64,000 nt of DNA from Dendrophyllia cribrosa (lineage: Eukaryota; Cnidaria; Anthozoa; Scleractinia; Dendrophylliidae). The notes beneath the pieces are model-generated. The model had not been told where the DNA came from. It saw only the letters and a program-made list of their open reading frames with translations, and made no database searches. Numbering within the stretch: position 1 is the first letter of the stretch; the number at the start of each line of letters is the position of its first letter. The stretch spans positions 18,645,694 to 18,709,693 of the forward strand of contig JAJLRJ010000002.1 of NCBI GenBank assembly GCA_024195265.1, given 5' to 3'. Positions 10,361-22,004 of the stretch are shown here, one piece after another. A program made the position numbers and the translations under genes.

Positions 10361-11319
10361 TAACAAAATAATTTAATATGGCTATGTCTAAAATGGAGAA
10401 CGAGGAATCGGGGGACGGGGAACGGGGAACGGGGAATCTCTAAAATGAGGAATCTCTAAAATAGGGAATCTCTAAAATAGGGAATCTCTAAAATGGGGAA
10501 TCTCTAAAATAGGCAATCTTAAAAGCAGCTGTTACGAGAAATGAGATCACAACAGTTTTGTCAAGGCAGCCGTAAGTAAAGCTGTTCGCTCACAATAAAA
10601 ATTTCGCTCAGAAAACTCTGACTGAAATTCAAGATGGCTACAAACTAGAAGTCAGGTGATGCGTTAATTCATTTACCGTGTTTTGTGACAAATCATGTTA
10701 CGACACTTAGTGTCTGGTTCATAAGTTTGGCAATGTGTAAATATCCGGTCTCGATTGCGAAACCGTCACACAAGTAAAAAAAAAAACTCTAAAAAAACTC
10801 ACTCTGCTTTCTGGTACGTTTGCAAGAAAAATTACAATTAACAACTTCTCGTTACATTTTCGAACACCCGGAGAGAAAAGCTCGATATATCTGCAAGGTC
10901 GCGTAAGCTCGCGAACGTGACCGCTTTGCCTTTTTTCGTGCCGGCGTCATGCCCGCGGTTGTTCCAAAACGTGTAGGACGAGAACTGCGAGAAGGTTATT
11001 CTGGTTATTTCTTCCAATCTTGATTTTAAGTTGGCTGTACAAGATTAGAAAGGCGGTGCTCCGTCGTCTCCCGCGATATTTTCAAGTTGAGAATTTATAA
11101 GGTACGAAAACGATGACTGACCTACGATGTCATCAGAAAGAATTAACCGGAACCACGAGGAGTGCAAAAACAATAAGCCACTGTAGCGGTAGTGATTTTA
11201 AAAGCACAGGTACCCTAAGCTCAAGTGATGTTTACACGTTGTAATTTGAACGTCGTGGTAACTGTTGCGTAATAGCGAAGGTTTTGTATGGGGAAAATTC
11301 GCTTCGAATTTGAGCGAAC

Positions 11320-11602
11320 GATTTTTTAATAAAAATGGCTCACCTGAACTTCTTTGTGTGTTTACTGGTGTATTGAGTGGTTTTTGGGTCGATTCAAAGC
11401 GATTCCAGCGAGTTTTAGTTCCACTCATTTCTTCCTCCCTATTAAAAGAGAGACTTTTAGACTTGTTTAGACTCTTTTAGGGAGGAAGAAATGAGTGGAA
11501 TTAAAACTCGCTGGAATCGCTTTGAATCAACCCAAAAACCAGTCAATACACCAGTAAACACACAAAGAAGTTCAGGTGAGCCATTTTTATTGAAATATCG
11601 TC
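11320..11602. repeat. Inverted repeat with arms of about 135 bp
   Basis: The sequence around GTGGAATTAAAACTCGCTGG at 11495 is the reverse complement of that around 11410, with the centre near 11462. This explains the two similar open frames on opposite strands here, which are arms of a hairpin and not genes. Confidence 0.8.
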
Positions 11603-11837
11603 AGGAGCATATTACCCAATTTTACGTTTTTTTTTGGAGTTTTTGTGACTACTGCGCCTGCGCAGCAGTCACTATCGTGTTGGTTTTACGAATTTAAGTA
11701 ACAATAGAATGTAAGTGAGGGACGGATCATTTAATTTTTGGTACCGTTTATCAGCCTTGCTTTTTTATCAAATCGTTTCATTAATGATTAGATCCTTTAC
11801 CACAGGATCCGGTGCTTCTATTTCGTTACGGTGGTCC

Positions 11838-11876
11838 AACCCCCCCTCCCCCCCCCCCCCCCCCCCCCCCCCCCCA
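11838..11876. repeat. Poly-C tract
   Basis: A run of almost only C, broken by one T. Similar tracts occur at 32167-32192 (as G), 32942-32964 and 34928-34950, always in repeat-rich DNA. Confidence 0.9.
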
Positions 11877-11922
11877 GTATCTTCATGCATCCTCTCTTTG
11901 GCATTGGAGATGAATTGTTGTT

Positions 11923-12545
11923 TTAGATTTTACAACATTTACTTCTCCCAGCTTTCATATTTTGTTTCAATTAACAGATCAGATGAAAGGGTGCGTGAGT
12001 ATTTGTAAGCTTTTAGGTCGATATTTACGGCAAATTTCTATGGTGTTCCTTGCTCCTTTTTAACTTATTTTGAATTTGTAAATATAGAAATCAAATCAAT
12101 TTCAAAATCATTCAAACTCTTGAACAAGAATGATACTTTCTTTTGGGAAAAACGTTTGCGTGACCTCTTTGACCTGTTTGTTTTATGCTATGATGCCTTG
12201 AAGGTCCGCATGATTTTACTCAATGCAGTTTCATTCTTTCCTTCGTCGCTTTCGTATAAACAGAAAAGGAAAATCGTCCTTCAAACAAAAAATGTTATCG
12301 CCTTTTAGTTATTTAAAATGATTGCTTTATGGCATTTAATAATACGATGCCCCTTTGCAGTCTAGACCAGTCTAGTTTTATTTTCTGTTATCTCAAGTTC
12401 GCCTTTGCAATGAATGGGAAATAATTTTCTCGAGCTCCGTTTATTTTACAACATTTACTTCTCACATCTTTCATATTTTGTTTCTAACCGCTCAGATGAA
12501 AGGTTGCCTGAGTATTTTTTAGCTTTTAGGTCGGTATTTAAAACA
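11923..12545. repeat. Pair of 100-bp direct repeats inside the foldback loop
   Basis: The sequence around TTTTACAACATTTACTTCTC at about 11928-12028 recurs at about 12447-12545 with substitutions (both continue CTTTCATATTTTGTTTC and AGCTTTTAGGTCG). No gene lies between them. Confidence 0.65.
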
Positions 12546-12803
12546 TAAAAGCCTGGTATGAGGAAAACTGACTAAAATCTTGACTCTTCGGAGGTTAATC
12601 ACTATTATTTTAAACATTTGCTTCGATTCTTATCCACAGAACCGCATTTATAGGACAATTCTACATTCGCATTTTTTACATCATACTGACATCATAGCAG
12701 TAGTCACATGTGCCTGTTGGGCGACTATTTTATTACTTGTGTGACGGTTTCGCAATCGAGACAGGATATTTACACATTGTCAAACTTATGAACCAGACAC
12801 TAA

Positions 12804-13783
12804 GGGTGTGTTCCTTTCGGAGAATCCAAAAACGGATTTTTGATCCGAGATTTGCCGGATTTCGCGGCCGAAAGGAACGCGAAATCCGGTTTTGGATCTG
12901 TAACCTTGGTGACCTTTCGCAAAGTAAAATAAAAAACTAAACTTATTGCGCTTTTCAATAACACGTGGAATCTGAAATTCAAATCACCAGTAACGGTTGC
13001 GTTTTACACTGCCGTCAATCATCTTAGCTTACCTCTCAGGAAACAGATCTTTACTATGATTGGTAGATTTCGATCCATTTTGTTTGTTTCTTTTTTACAT
13101 GGTCCGTTGGCTTTCATATTAATTATGATTGACGGCAGGGAATAACGCAACCGTTTGTGGAGATTTGAATTTCAAATTCCGCATGTTATTGAAAGTCGCA
13201 GTAAAATCAAAACTTTATTGTTACAGAGTAAGAGAGTAAAAAAGCGCGTTTATTTGCACAAAGTGAATGGCTGAAAAGTTACAGATTATTATGGTAAACA
13301 AACCGTAGTTTTCATAATTCTCTGACACAAACTAAGCCGTACAAATTTGCTCGAAATGCGAACTCGAATTGAACAGGCTGCTAAATGTCAGGCCTTTTTA
13401 CATAGCAAATTACATCTTTACGTTGTTATTTGAGTTTCTAAGCAATTTCTAACGGCATATGGTCAATATATGAATGTTTTACTGTACCTGAAACGTTTGC
13501 CCACATGTTTGACAAATGGCGGCACCAAAAAGTCTCGACCTGACTGTGCTCTGTCTGGAAATACCGCTGGTTCATCAGATTAATTTCAGATCCGTTGTGA
13601 AAGGAACAGCATAGATCACTAATCCGTAAATCTGGATTTGGATTCTTTAGATTCAAATCCAGTGAATCCTTTTTCAAAAAGGATTCGCCAGATCAAAAAT
13701 CCGGATTTGGATTTGTCGAAAGGAACGCGAAATCCGTTTTAGGATCGAAAATCCGTTTTTGGATTCACCGAAAGGAAACACCA
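12804..13783. mobile_element. Harbinger-like element nested in the foldback arm
   Basis: The termini GGTGTGTTCCTTTCGG and CCGAAAGGAAACACC are inverted matches that extend through AATCCAAAAACGG. TAA flanks both ends (12801-12803 and 13784-13786). The sister foldback arm at 10710 carries the uninterrupted site ACACTTAGTGTC, so the insertion point and a 3-bp TAA duplication can be read directly. A 3-bp TWA duplication is typical of PIF/Harbinger. No transposase is visible, so it is non-autonomous. Confidence 0.75.
12948..13199. mobile_element. Third-level foldback MITE inside the Harbinger-like element
   Basis: The left arm from GCGCTTTTCAATAACA through AACGGTTGCGTT pairs with the right arm ending TGTTATTGAAAGTCGC. 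The arms are about 65-70 bp around a short unpaired centre. It lies wholly inside 12804-13783. Confidence 0.65.
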
Positions 13784-14145
13784 TAAGTGTCGTAACATGA
13801 ATTGTCACAAAACACGGTAAATGAATTAACGCATCACCTGACTTCTCGTTTTTAGCCATCTTGAATTTCAGTCAGAGATTTCTGAGCGAAATTTTTATCG
13901 TGAGCGGACAGCTTTACTTACGGCCGCCTTGACAAAACTGCTGTGATCTCATTTCTCGTAACCGCTGCTTTTAAGATTCCCTATTTTTAAGATTCCCTAT
14001 TTTAGAGATTCTCTATTTTAGAGATTCCCTATTTTAGAGATTCCCTATTTTAGAGATTCCCCATTTTAGAGATTCCCCATTTTAGAGATTCCCTATTTTA
14101 GAGGTTCCCTATTTTAGAGATTCCCCATTTTAGAGATTCTCCATT

Positions 14146-15192
14146 TTAGAGATTCCCCGTTCCCCGTTCCCCGTTCTCCGATTCCCCGTTCCGTATTTTA
14201 GATGATCCTTTCGCCGAGAGGCCTAATGACACCATCAGTGCGGTTTTCCTTCGACGAAAATATTCCAGCAGAGACCGCGCGAATCGGGGAATTCTAATAG
14301 AATAAACAACAGGATTCGCAAAACTATTGCTGTAATGCAGCAGTTTAGTGAAGCAGAAAGCTTCAAATGGAATGTGAGTTGCCCACTCAGGATAGAAGAA
14401 TACCACAATGTTTAGAATGTAAAATGGGACCCAAGTTAGAACGAAAACTAGAGTTAATATAAGAAGTGTAGTGACAAGGTTCTTTTCTTGCGCTCTTCGC
14501 TTTTTTTGCTCGAGCTGCTCTTGATATTTACTTCCCCCCCGTCTAGCATCTTTCTTGTGCAAAGTCACTTTCACCCATATTAGCACGTAGGCCACGCAAA
14601 TGACCAGCAGCGATGAAGATATGAAGAAAATTATGAAGTAGAAGAAAACTCTGAGTTTGAATACTTTAAAGGCATTCATAAAGTAAAGAACAGCTACAAG
14701 CGCTGATAGCAACCATACAACTGTAATTAGGAGGTAATAGGTGCGTTTTAAAGTTAGCCGGTGCTTCAGTGGGCACATCACAGCATATAGACGTTCCAAC
14801 GCTATTATTGTGAGAGCAAAGATTGAAGCAAACCCTGTGAAAATATCAATGGCCATGTAAGCTACATTACTTCCTTTTGGATTGGTGCTTGTCTTCCAAT
14901 ACCATACTAACTGATAAATGTACAGTGGAACGGCAAAGGCGCCAACGAGAAGGTCTGCAGCCGCCAGTGTAGTTAGGAAGTAGTTAGCGCGCATACGCAG
15001 AAGTTTTTTCCTGGTAAAAACTGCGATGGTCAGTGCATTGCCAACGATAATAGCGACTGCCACCAAAGCGAATGCTGCACACCATGCGACCAATTGCGAT
15101 AATGGTATGTTGCTGATCTGTGTTGGTGCTTTCTGAGTAGAACTGTTGTTCATGTATACCGGAAACGAAGTGGTAGTAGAATTCTCCACCAT
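14146..15192 (-). CDS. Class A (rhodopsin-like) GPCR with a transposon-derived C-terminus
   Basis: This is a 348-residue seven-helix receptor in a single exon. I start at the ATG at 15192; an in-frame TTG seven codons earlier is not a plausible start. Signatures: GN in helix 1 (N52), LAAADLL in helix 2 (D80), ERL in place of DRY (133-135), WVPF in helix 6 (W254, P256) and NPVVY in helix 7 (293-297). NST and NSS near the N-terminus are possible glycosylation sites. No cysteine stands at the helix 3 start, so the usual extracellular disulfide seems absent. The last 18 codons and the stop come from the outer arm of the adjoining foldback element. A splice-acceptor-like TTATTTACTTTAACAG lies just upstream, consistent with a 5' UTR intron. 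The ligand cannot be told. Confidence 0.88.
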   Translation of the reverse strand: MVENSTTTSFPVYMNNSSTQKAPTQISNIPLSQLVAWCAAFALVAVAIIVGNALTIAVFTRKKLLRMRANYFLTTLAAADLLVGAFAVPLYIYQLVWYWKTSTNPKGSNVAYMAIDIFTGFASIFALTIIALERLYAVMCPLKHRLTLKRTYYLLITVVWLLSALVAVLYFMNAFKVFKLRVFFYFIIFFISSSLLVICVAYVLIWVKVTLHKKDARRGGSKYQEQLEQKKRRAQEKNLVTTLLILTLVFVLTWVPFYILNIVVFFYPEWATHIPFEAFCFTKLLHYSNSFANPVVYSIRIPRFARSLLEYFRRRKTALMVSLGLSAKGSSKIRNGESENGERGTGNL

Positions 15193-15213
15193 CTTGCTTT
15201 TCAGACCATGCAA

Positions 15214-18200
15214 TCAAATCTGTTAAAGTAAATAACATGTTGTTCGAGTTTAAAATTACATACACAGTGGGGTTGACGGTCTTGGTTTTTTTTTTGAAAG
15301 ATAAAGAATACGATTGCACACATGATCGGTTTAAATATTTTAACTTATTAACCCCCAAACAAACAAAACAATGTCGTAAGCATTAAGCAATCATAGAATC
15401 AAACAAAACAGTAAGGGAATGCCAATTTTAAAAATAGTGAAACCATTTTAGTCGTTATTCAGATGTTTTTGTATAACTATCGAAATCGCTTTGTGCAGAG
15501 TCTAAAAGACGATTTTCTGCTTACATGATTTGCCGATTTGCACAAATCGGATCGAAATTTAATTTTTCCTGGCAAATGCCGCAAAAATAGGATCAATCGA
15601 TAAGGTCTGGCAGCAGTATTAAACTGCAGGATGGGGTTAAGCTGATAGCGGAGAATTGGCCAAAATTTTAACCATCGGCCGAGAAATGCCACGTTTTTTA
15701 ATTTTGCTGAGATCTAAGGTCTGTCAAAATTAACTGATAGCTGAGAAATTGTTAACATTTTAACTGATAGCTGAAAAATGTTCAAAATTCAACTAATAAC
15801 GGAGACACTCTGTACAGGCTTGCTGAAATTCATCAATGTCAGTTCCCTGAGTAGTTTTATTCCCTAGAAACATCCATGCTATTCATGCATTTTTAGTAAT
15901 TTTGCAGCTTTAATTACCGAAATCTGACTCCGAAATGACTTTCGTAGGCACAGCCCCTGAAATGTTGAACAATTGTAAACGTTGTGAACATTTTAATCCA
16001 TTTTAAAAATACACACAAGGATTGGTTTCGTAAAAGTTTGAGATCAACTTAGGTAAAGATGGATGAAATTTTGTGGGCTGTATTTTATCAAATTTTTGGA
16101 AAATGAGCACTTATGCAAACCTCGCCGCGCCCACACCTCAGGTTAACATAGACTTTCGAGTCCATCTAGTGTTTCTGCGGAGCATTTCTGGTCATGGAAG
16201 TATGTACGTCATTTTCTTTTTCCTAATTATTCAGCAACTCTTGCATGTAGTTCTTAACGACCGTTTAAAAGTCTGTGTAAGTGTTGTATAATTAATTAGT
16301 GAAATCACTGCAAAAAGCTGAAAGATTTTCGACCTTTGGCAACCTAACATTTTATGCTTTTTCAGATGTCCGGGTGTGGTCACTACAACAATTTTTACAA
16401 TTATTTTTTTCTTTCACATTTCAAATTTTCCTTGTATCAGTTGGGCCATATTAAAACAAGAATCGTCTCAATCAGATTTGTACAAGATGAACCAAAAACG
16501 ATCACGAAAAACCTCATTAAGTACATAAGTACACAACATAATTTTATACTTAACACTTTAATGACGGTCGTTATGAGACATAAAATATAATTATAATATC
16601 TTGCTACATATACAAATTTCTAAAACAGTTCTGAAATATAAATATACTAGCCAAAATCCTGAGCGTTACATATTTTATGCCGTGGACTATTTAATTTAAA
16701 GCTGTAAGTCCAATTTTTTTTCCAGCGAAAGGAAGTTTTAATAAGGCTTATCGCTCGGCCCTCCAAAAAGTATATTCTATACCACTCATATCGTTAACGA
16801 GATCACGACAATAAATAACTTAGTCAATGTTTTCTTTTTTATCGAATTGATAAAACGGCACACTAATTAAAGATGTAAAGTTTGAGATAACATACTGCAA
16901 AATGATTTACCTGAACCTTCTCTGCCCTAAAGACAAAACTCGACTGTTGATTCAATTTGTGGTAGAAAAATGTAATGTCCGCTGCATTACATTATAGCGA
17001 AGCAATTTTACAACAAAACTTCCATAAGTAAATTATTTTCTCTAAGTATTTGAAGTAGACGTAGTGATGTCTCCAATTAATTGAAGATGACGCTATACGT
17101 CATTGGACATTATCATGTATTGCTACATATAAAATTACTGTGGTTTCCTCCTCTTTCACTGTGGTAATTAGTTGGTTAGTTCTTGAAGACTGTTAATAAT
17201 TGAAAATAGTCAAAATTCACTATTACGCTTTCTTTGAAAACACTTAATGAGCAGTAACAAAATTTGCCATTTGCGTTGATTGTTGCTGATCGTTATTTTA
17301 CCATTTTGATAGGCAGAAGGTTAGAAAAGATATGAACTGTATAGTTTATAATATTATCAAACAGTTGAAGCGGAAGCGACCAACTTCCCTCAGCGAACAA
17401 CCTCACAAAAACTCTGCACATTGAAAATCTCTCATATTAGCAAGCAGCCCTACGACCACGTTTTGCAAATCCCCAAGATCGTCCCTTTTGATAGCTTGGC
17501 TCACAAAATTCTGCTTTGCAATAATGCAAAGCAATAGATATCGTTGATTCGCCACCATCGGTAATCTAAACTAAAAGTCATATATTTTAGTGGGAGCTCA
17601 ATCGATCATCCTTTTCATGTTTTGTTGCTTGTTTACAATAGTGCAACTTATGAGGGCGGTAATTTAATCTCGAATTTTGGAACTTAAAGAAGGGCCGATC
17701 AGGCTCCTTTGTCTATGTTTGAAGATTTATTATGTGAACGATTCAATATATGTCATATATGTGTCATATATGAAGTGAAAGGAAAAATGTTTTTAGCCTA
17801 TCTCTGAGACTCAATTATAGATCAGGGAAAATCGCATTGGAAAATAAGAGCAGGAAGAACCCCATCGCTCTAAAGTGAATAAATAAGTATATTTCTACAA
17901 AAGTGTAAACATTCACACTAAAAGCAAATGATCAGCGCTGTCATGTGGTGGTGCTGGTTTTTCGATAGATCGCCAAAATAAAGTTTGAATTTTTTCCTTA
18001 ATCAGTTTATTGTCAAGTGTCATTTCCGTCGATATACGTTTGAAACTAAGAAAGTGAAGTGTTTGTTGCTGAAGACACTAGTACCATACGTCTTCCCTAT
18101 ATTAGGACCAATTTCACCCAACTGAGAAGTGTTAAAGAGTTTATAAGAGGTAGCTAGGCTCGATTTCCGCGCCTACAGGTAGCCCAGCCGGTACTACAAA

Positions 18201-19260
18201 TTAGGGAATTTTTGAATCTCTTACAACATTTAACCGACCTGTGCTGCAAACGAAGTTTTCCTAGAGATCATTTGCATTGCTCAGGTTAAATAAATAATCA
18301 TCTGACAGTTCCGTTATTTAAGAAATAATTAAATTTGCCAACTAAAGGCAAGTTGTTAATATTTAAAGCTCTCAATTACATTTACCTTTTCAGTCGAGTA
18401 CGTTTGACTTCGGATCTCGTATGCAAGTAAGTGGAGGCTGATATCTATACGGTCTGATTATATTCGACGAAAGCTTTGATCTGAGAAATTTATGTCTTCG
18501 AAGACCAAAAACGCAACTGACGACAACTGAGAAGAAGAAAAGTGGCCAAAACAAAATTCCCTAGTACGACAGACTTGATTCTTCAAAGCGAGGACAGGTT
18601 TTTTTTAACTTTTCATCGCCGGTGCGCCAAGGAATTCTGGCGCCATAAAGCATTTAAAAAGATATCTAGAGAGATTAATCTTAAATTTCGAACTGCAAGT
18701 TAGAAGTGTCGGAAGACTTAAGCACAATATATTAAGAAACAAAGTATTTTGAAGCACGTTATTAAAACAAAATACTACTTCACTAATTGATGAAAAAAAA
18801 TCGTTAACTAAATCAATGCAAATTGGAGTCTTTTAATTTTCTTTACCGTGACTTACCAACTGTACTTTATGTTAGGCCGTGCTTATTACAACCTTTGCAA
18901 ACCGTGCATGTTGTCAATCAAATGTGAGATACAACATAAAGGATTATAATTCCGAACAGGTAACACGTACTCTTGAATTTTCTATCTTAATCTCGTTTCA
19001 ATAAAATGAAAGAAGTGCATGACCTCCATTTGACAACTTGATTGTCGAGATCTTTCTGTGCGGATAAGATGGGCTGTACAATGTAAAAAAAAAATCCGTC
19101 TTTTCAGGAAGCCTTTATCACGCAACTCGTGGCAAGAACAATTTGTTTCTTTTCTTGATGAAGTTTTTACTGGCCTTCAACATCCTTGAATAAGACTACA
19201 ATCAATTCATTATAAAACCAATGCTTTATTTCCTTGAATAGTTTGTTATAAGTAGAAAAG
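15214..19260. other. Intergenic stretch without a recognised gene
   Basis: AT-rich DNA upstream of the minus-strand GPCR. I see a short imperfect tandem of TAACTGATAGCTGAGAAAT at about 15730-15800 and a doubled TGTCATATATG near 17750. Short open frames near 16073 and 16354 have no family signature or good start context. Promoter elements of the GPCR should lie in the first part, but I cannot identify them. Confidence 0.5.
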
Positions 19261-19266
19261 TTTAAC

Positions 19267-20655
19267 AAAATACAGCAAAATACTTCGAGTTGATTGTGTG
19301 CTGTTTGATGCTTCCGACGTGAACTTAATGCCCCCTTAATTCTGCTTTTTAATTATTTTAAAGCTTATATCGTAGTCTATGATTTGAATTGGAGCCATAA
19401 CCATTATTAACAACGGACATAAATAAAAAGATAAATAAATAAACAAACAAATAAAGTCAAAGAAAACCAATTTTCTATCCCCATAGTTCATGCCATATGT
19501 ATTATCTAGTTATAATTAATTAACCCTCCTTTCTACAAAATAACATGTATTTGCACTTTCTCTATCAATATTAATGGATGGATATACGGACAATTCCAAT
19601 TTGTGTTTTCAACTTACTTTTAAGTATCGGCCAGTGCAGACAACGGGACAAACCGCTGATCGGTCGCAGAACGTATAACAAACAGACATCAAAGGATGAG
19701 GCTGTTTGTGTGCATTCGCTTAACGCAAAGTGTTTTCAAAGACGACAGAAATTCAATTGGATTACTTTGAGGAGGGCTATTCACAAAAAGGCTACCTGCT
19801 ATTTAATTAAAACCTCAATAGTATGGTTGCCATTTATTTAAAGATGTCAACATTATCACTTGCTTAACGGAAAAGCCGATTGACTTGTCAATCGAGTATG
19901 AAATTAAAAATATAGATTCAAATCAAGATAAATGGCTTCTAGTCACCGGTATCAGTTACTTTAATAATTTTATGAGGTTGTCGCAAGATGGGTGTCGTCT
20001 AAAATGAAGTATTATATTTAAAAGAGTTTGTGATCATCGCAGACTAATCGCATCTATTTAGCAACTGAAGGAGTTGCAATTAGACCATAATAAACTAAAA
20101 CTAAAAAAATTCACGCCTCGACGGGATTCGAACCCATAACCTTTGTGATCCCCGCGGTGCAAACGTTCTACAACTGAGCTACATAACCCTTCAGTTGTAT
20201 AATTGCGGTGACTCATTTCTCAGTTTCTGATTCGTAAGAAAGTTACCCTCAAGGAGGCACAGTCTCTTACTGCCTCTTAATTTTGTATACTCGGTCGTAC
20301 AACCTGGTCGAGCTTTTCTACGAAGGCTTATTGATCTAACTTTGGGTAACCGATCTAAAGTTTCTGCTTTCCTTTTAATCTAATTTCATTGGAAAGTCCT
20401 TTTTCTTGGGGGACACCTGGCGTTCTTCTTCCAAATTAATCCCGTTCACGGACGTCTCTGGTTTTGTGGGTTTTGTGGCCGTTTTTGGGTCGCACTGGTG
20501 ATATGAGGAGAAGAACAAAACATCACGTCTTTTATACACATTAGACGCACTTAAAATAACTTTAAAACAATCTAAACGCTGTTAAAACGCAGTAGTGTAA
20601 TATATATTTCGCTCCGTTCATGCCTCTTCAGCCATATAAAATGTCAAAATTGTTT
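19267..20655. repeat. Long tandem repeat unit, copy A
   Basis: This stretch, from AAAATACAGCAAAATA to GCCATATAAAATGTCAAAATTG, recurs as copy B at 20820-22465 in the same orientation with high identity. Copy A lacks a 243-bp insertion present in B. It holds a minus-strand tRNA-like segment (20112-20191). A frame at 19578 is interrupted in B, so I do not call it a gene. Confidence 0.8.
20112..20191 (-). tRNA. tRNA-like segment in copy A
   Basis: The minus strand has an A-box-like TGTAGCTCAGTTGTAGA and a perfect B box, GGTTCGAATCC. The acceptor ends do not pair (GGGTTAT against a GTCGAGG-type end) and the anticodon arm is over-long. It is a tRNA-derived promoter of a repeat, duplicated at 21925-22004. 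Confidence 0.5.
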
Positions 20656-20806
20656 GACATTTTATATGGCGGACGACTGAAGAGGCATAAAGAGGGAAAT
20701 ATATATTACACTATCGCGTTTTAACAGTGTTTAGATTGTTTTAAAGTTATTTTAAGTGCGCCGAATGTGTATAAAAGACGTGATGTCTTGTTCTTCTCGT
20801 TATTTT
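20518..20806. repeat. Inverted copy of the unit's 3' end between copies A and B
   Basis: The last 140 bp of copy A (through CGCTCCGTTCATGCCTCTTC) meets its own reverse complement at about 20656-20800, centred on AAAATTGTTTGACATTTT. This makes a 290-bp hairpin between the tandem copies. Confidence 0.75.
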
Positions 20807-21152
20807 AACACGTTCCTAGCAAAATACAGCAAAATATTTCGAGTTGATGGTGCGCTATTTGATGCTTCCGACTTGAACTTAATGCCCCCTTAATTCTGCT
20901 TTTTAATTATTTTAAAGCTTATATCGTAGTCTATGATTTGAATTGGGTCATAACCATTATTAGCAACGGACATAAATAAAAAGATAAATAAATAAACAAA
21001 CAAATAAAGTCAAAGAAAACCAATTTTCTATCCCCATAGCTCATATATATGTATTATCTAGTTATAATTACTTTACCCTCCTTTCAGCAAAATAACATGT
21101 ATTTGCACTTTCTCTATCAATATTAATGGATGGATATACGGACAATTCCAAT

Positions 21153-21395
21153 CCTCGGTAGGAAAAATTATGGCGACTGGTACATTTACCCATAATTCTT
21201 GGCGCACAAAAACCTTAACAACGTTTATAAAAATGTAAAGAAAAGTTATAAAATCTTCAAACCTAGTCTACACATTATCCTTAGTACTGGAACAAATATT
21301 GTAAAAAATTGGCTTTCTTTGTGCCTTATGTGCTGTGTTAGGTCCGCAAGGTATTGTGGTAAAATGAACAGCCGCCATCTTTTTTCCTACGGTGG
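21153..21395. mobile_element. MITE inserted in copy B, empty in copy A
   Basis: The termini are inverted: CCTCGGTAGGAAAAATTATG on the left, and CTACGGTGG preceded by CGCCATCTTTTTTC on the right. Copy A reads through the site as CAATTCCAATTTGTG, so the 243 bp are an insertion flanked by a 2-bp AT. The superfamily is uncertain because the duplication is so short. Confidence 0.7.
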
Positions 21396-21924
21396 ATTTG
21401 TGTTTTCAACTTACTTTTAAGTATCGGCCAGTGCAGACAACGGGACAAACCGCTGACCGGTCGCAGAACGTATAACAAACAGACATCAAAGGATGAGGCT
21501 GTTTGTGTGCATTCGCTTAACGCAAAGTGTTTTCAAAGACATGACATGAAAGGAAATTCAATTGGATTACTTTGAGGAGGGCTATTCACCAAAAGATTAC
21601 CTGCTATTTAATTAAAACCTCAGTAGTATGGTTGCCATTTATTTAAAGAGGTCAACATTATCACTTTCTTAACGGAAAAGCCGATTGACTTGTCAATCGA
21701 GTATTAAATTAAAAATATAGATTCAAATCAAGATAAATGGCTTCTAGTCACCGGTATCAGTTACTTTAATAATTTTATGAGGGTGTCGCAAGATGGGTGT
21801 CGTCTAAAATGAAGTATTATATTTAAAAGAGTTTGTGCCGGATCATCGCAGACTAATCGCATCTACATAGCAACTGAAGGTGTTGCAATTAGATCATAAT
21901 AAACTAAAACTAAAAAAATTCAGG

Positions 21925-22004
21925 CCTCGGCGGGATTCGAACCCATAACCTTTGTGATCCCCGCGGTGCAAACGTTCTACCACTGAGCTACATAACCCTT
22001 CAGT
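21925..22004 (-). tRNA. tRNA-like segment in copy B
   Basis: Second copy of the tRNA-derived segment, with B box GGTTCGAATCC. The D-loop position reads CAGTGG where copy A has CAGTTG. Not a plausible decoding tRNA. Confidence 0.5.

Larger units (their letters stand above)
10388..14202. mobile_element. Large foldback element with 17-bp tandem repeats in both arms
   Basis: The left arm 10388-10778 is the inverted partner of the right arm 12733-14202. Both outer ends hold arrays of a 17-bp unit (AGAGATTCCCTATTTT and variants) that lead into runs of GGGGAACGGGGAAC. The inner ends share the sequence around GTGTGACGGTTTCGCAATCG. The right arm is longer because a 980-bp element (12804-13783) sits in it. 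The right outer end overlaps the 3' end of a GPCR reading frame. No transposase was recognised in the interior, so this copy looks non-autonomous. Confidence 0.75.

Noticed and set aside
11198..11697. Two similar proteins on opposite strands (KTRWNRFESTQKP)
   Set aside because: They are the two arms of an inverted repeat centred at 11462, so one sequence is read twice. No start context or family supports a gene.
14146..15213. GPCR start at the upstream TTG (15213)
   Set aside because: Animal nuclear genes rarely start at TTG, and an ATG follows seven codons later with a glycosylation-rich N-terminus.
14984..15358. 124-codon minus-strand frame
   Set aside because: It overlaps the GPCR start region in another frame and has no domain. 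The GPCR frame has full family signatures.
20112..22004. Two functional tRNA genes
   Set aside because: B boxes are perfect, but acceptor ends do not pair and the anticodon arm is too long. They are better explained as repeat-borne tRNA-derived promoters.
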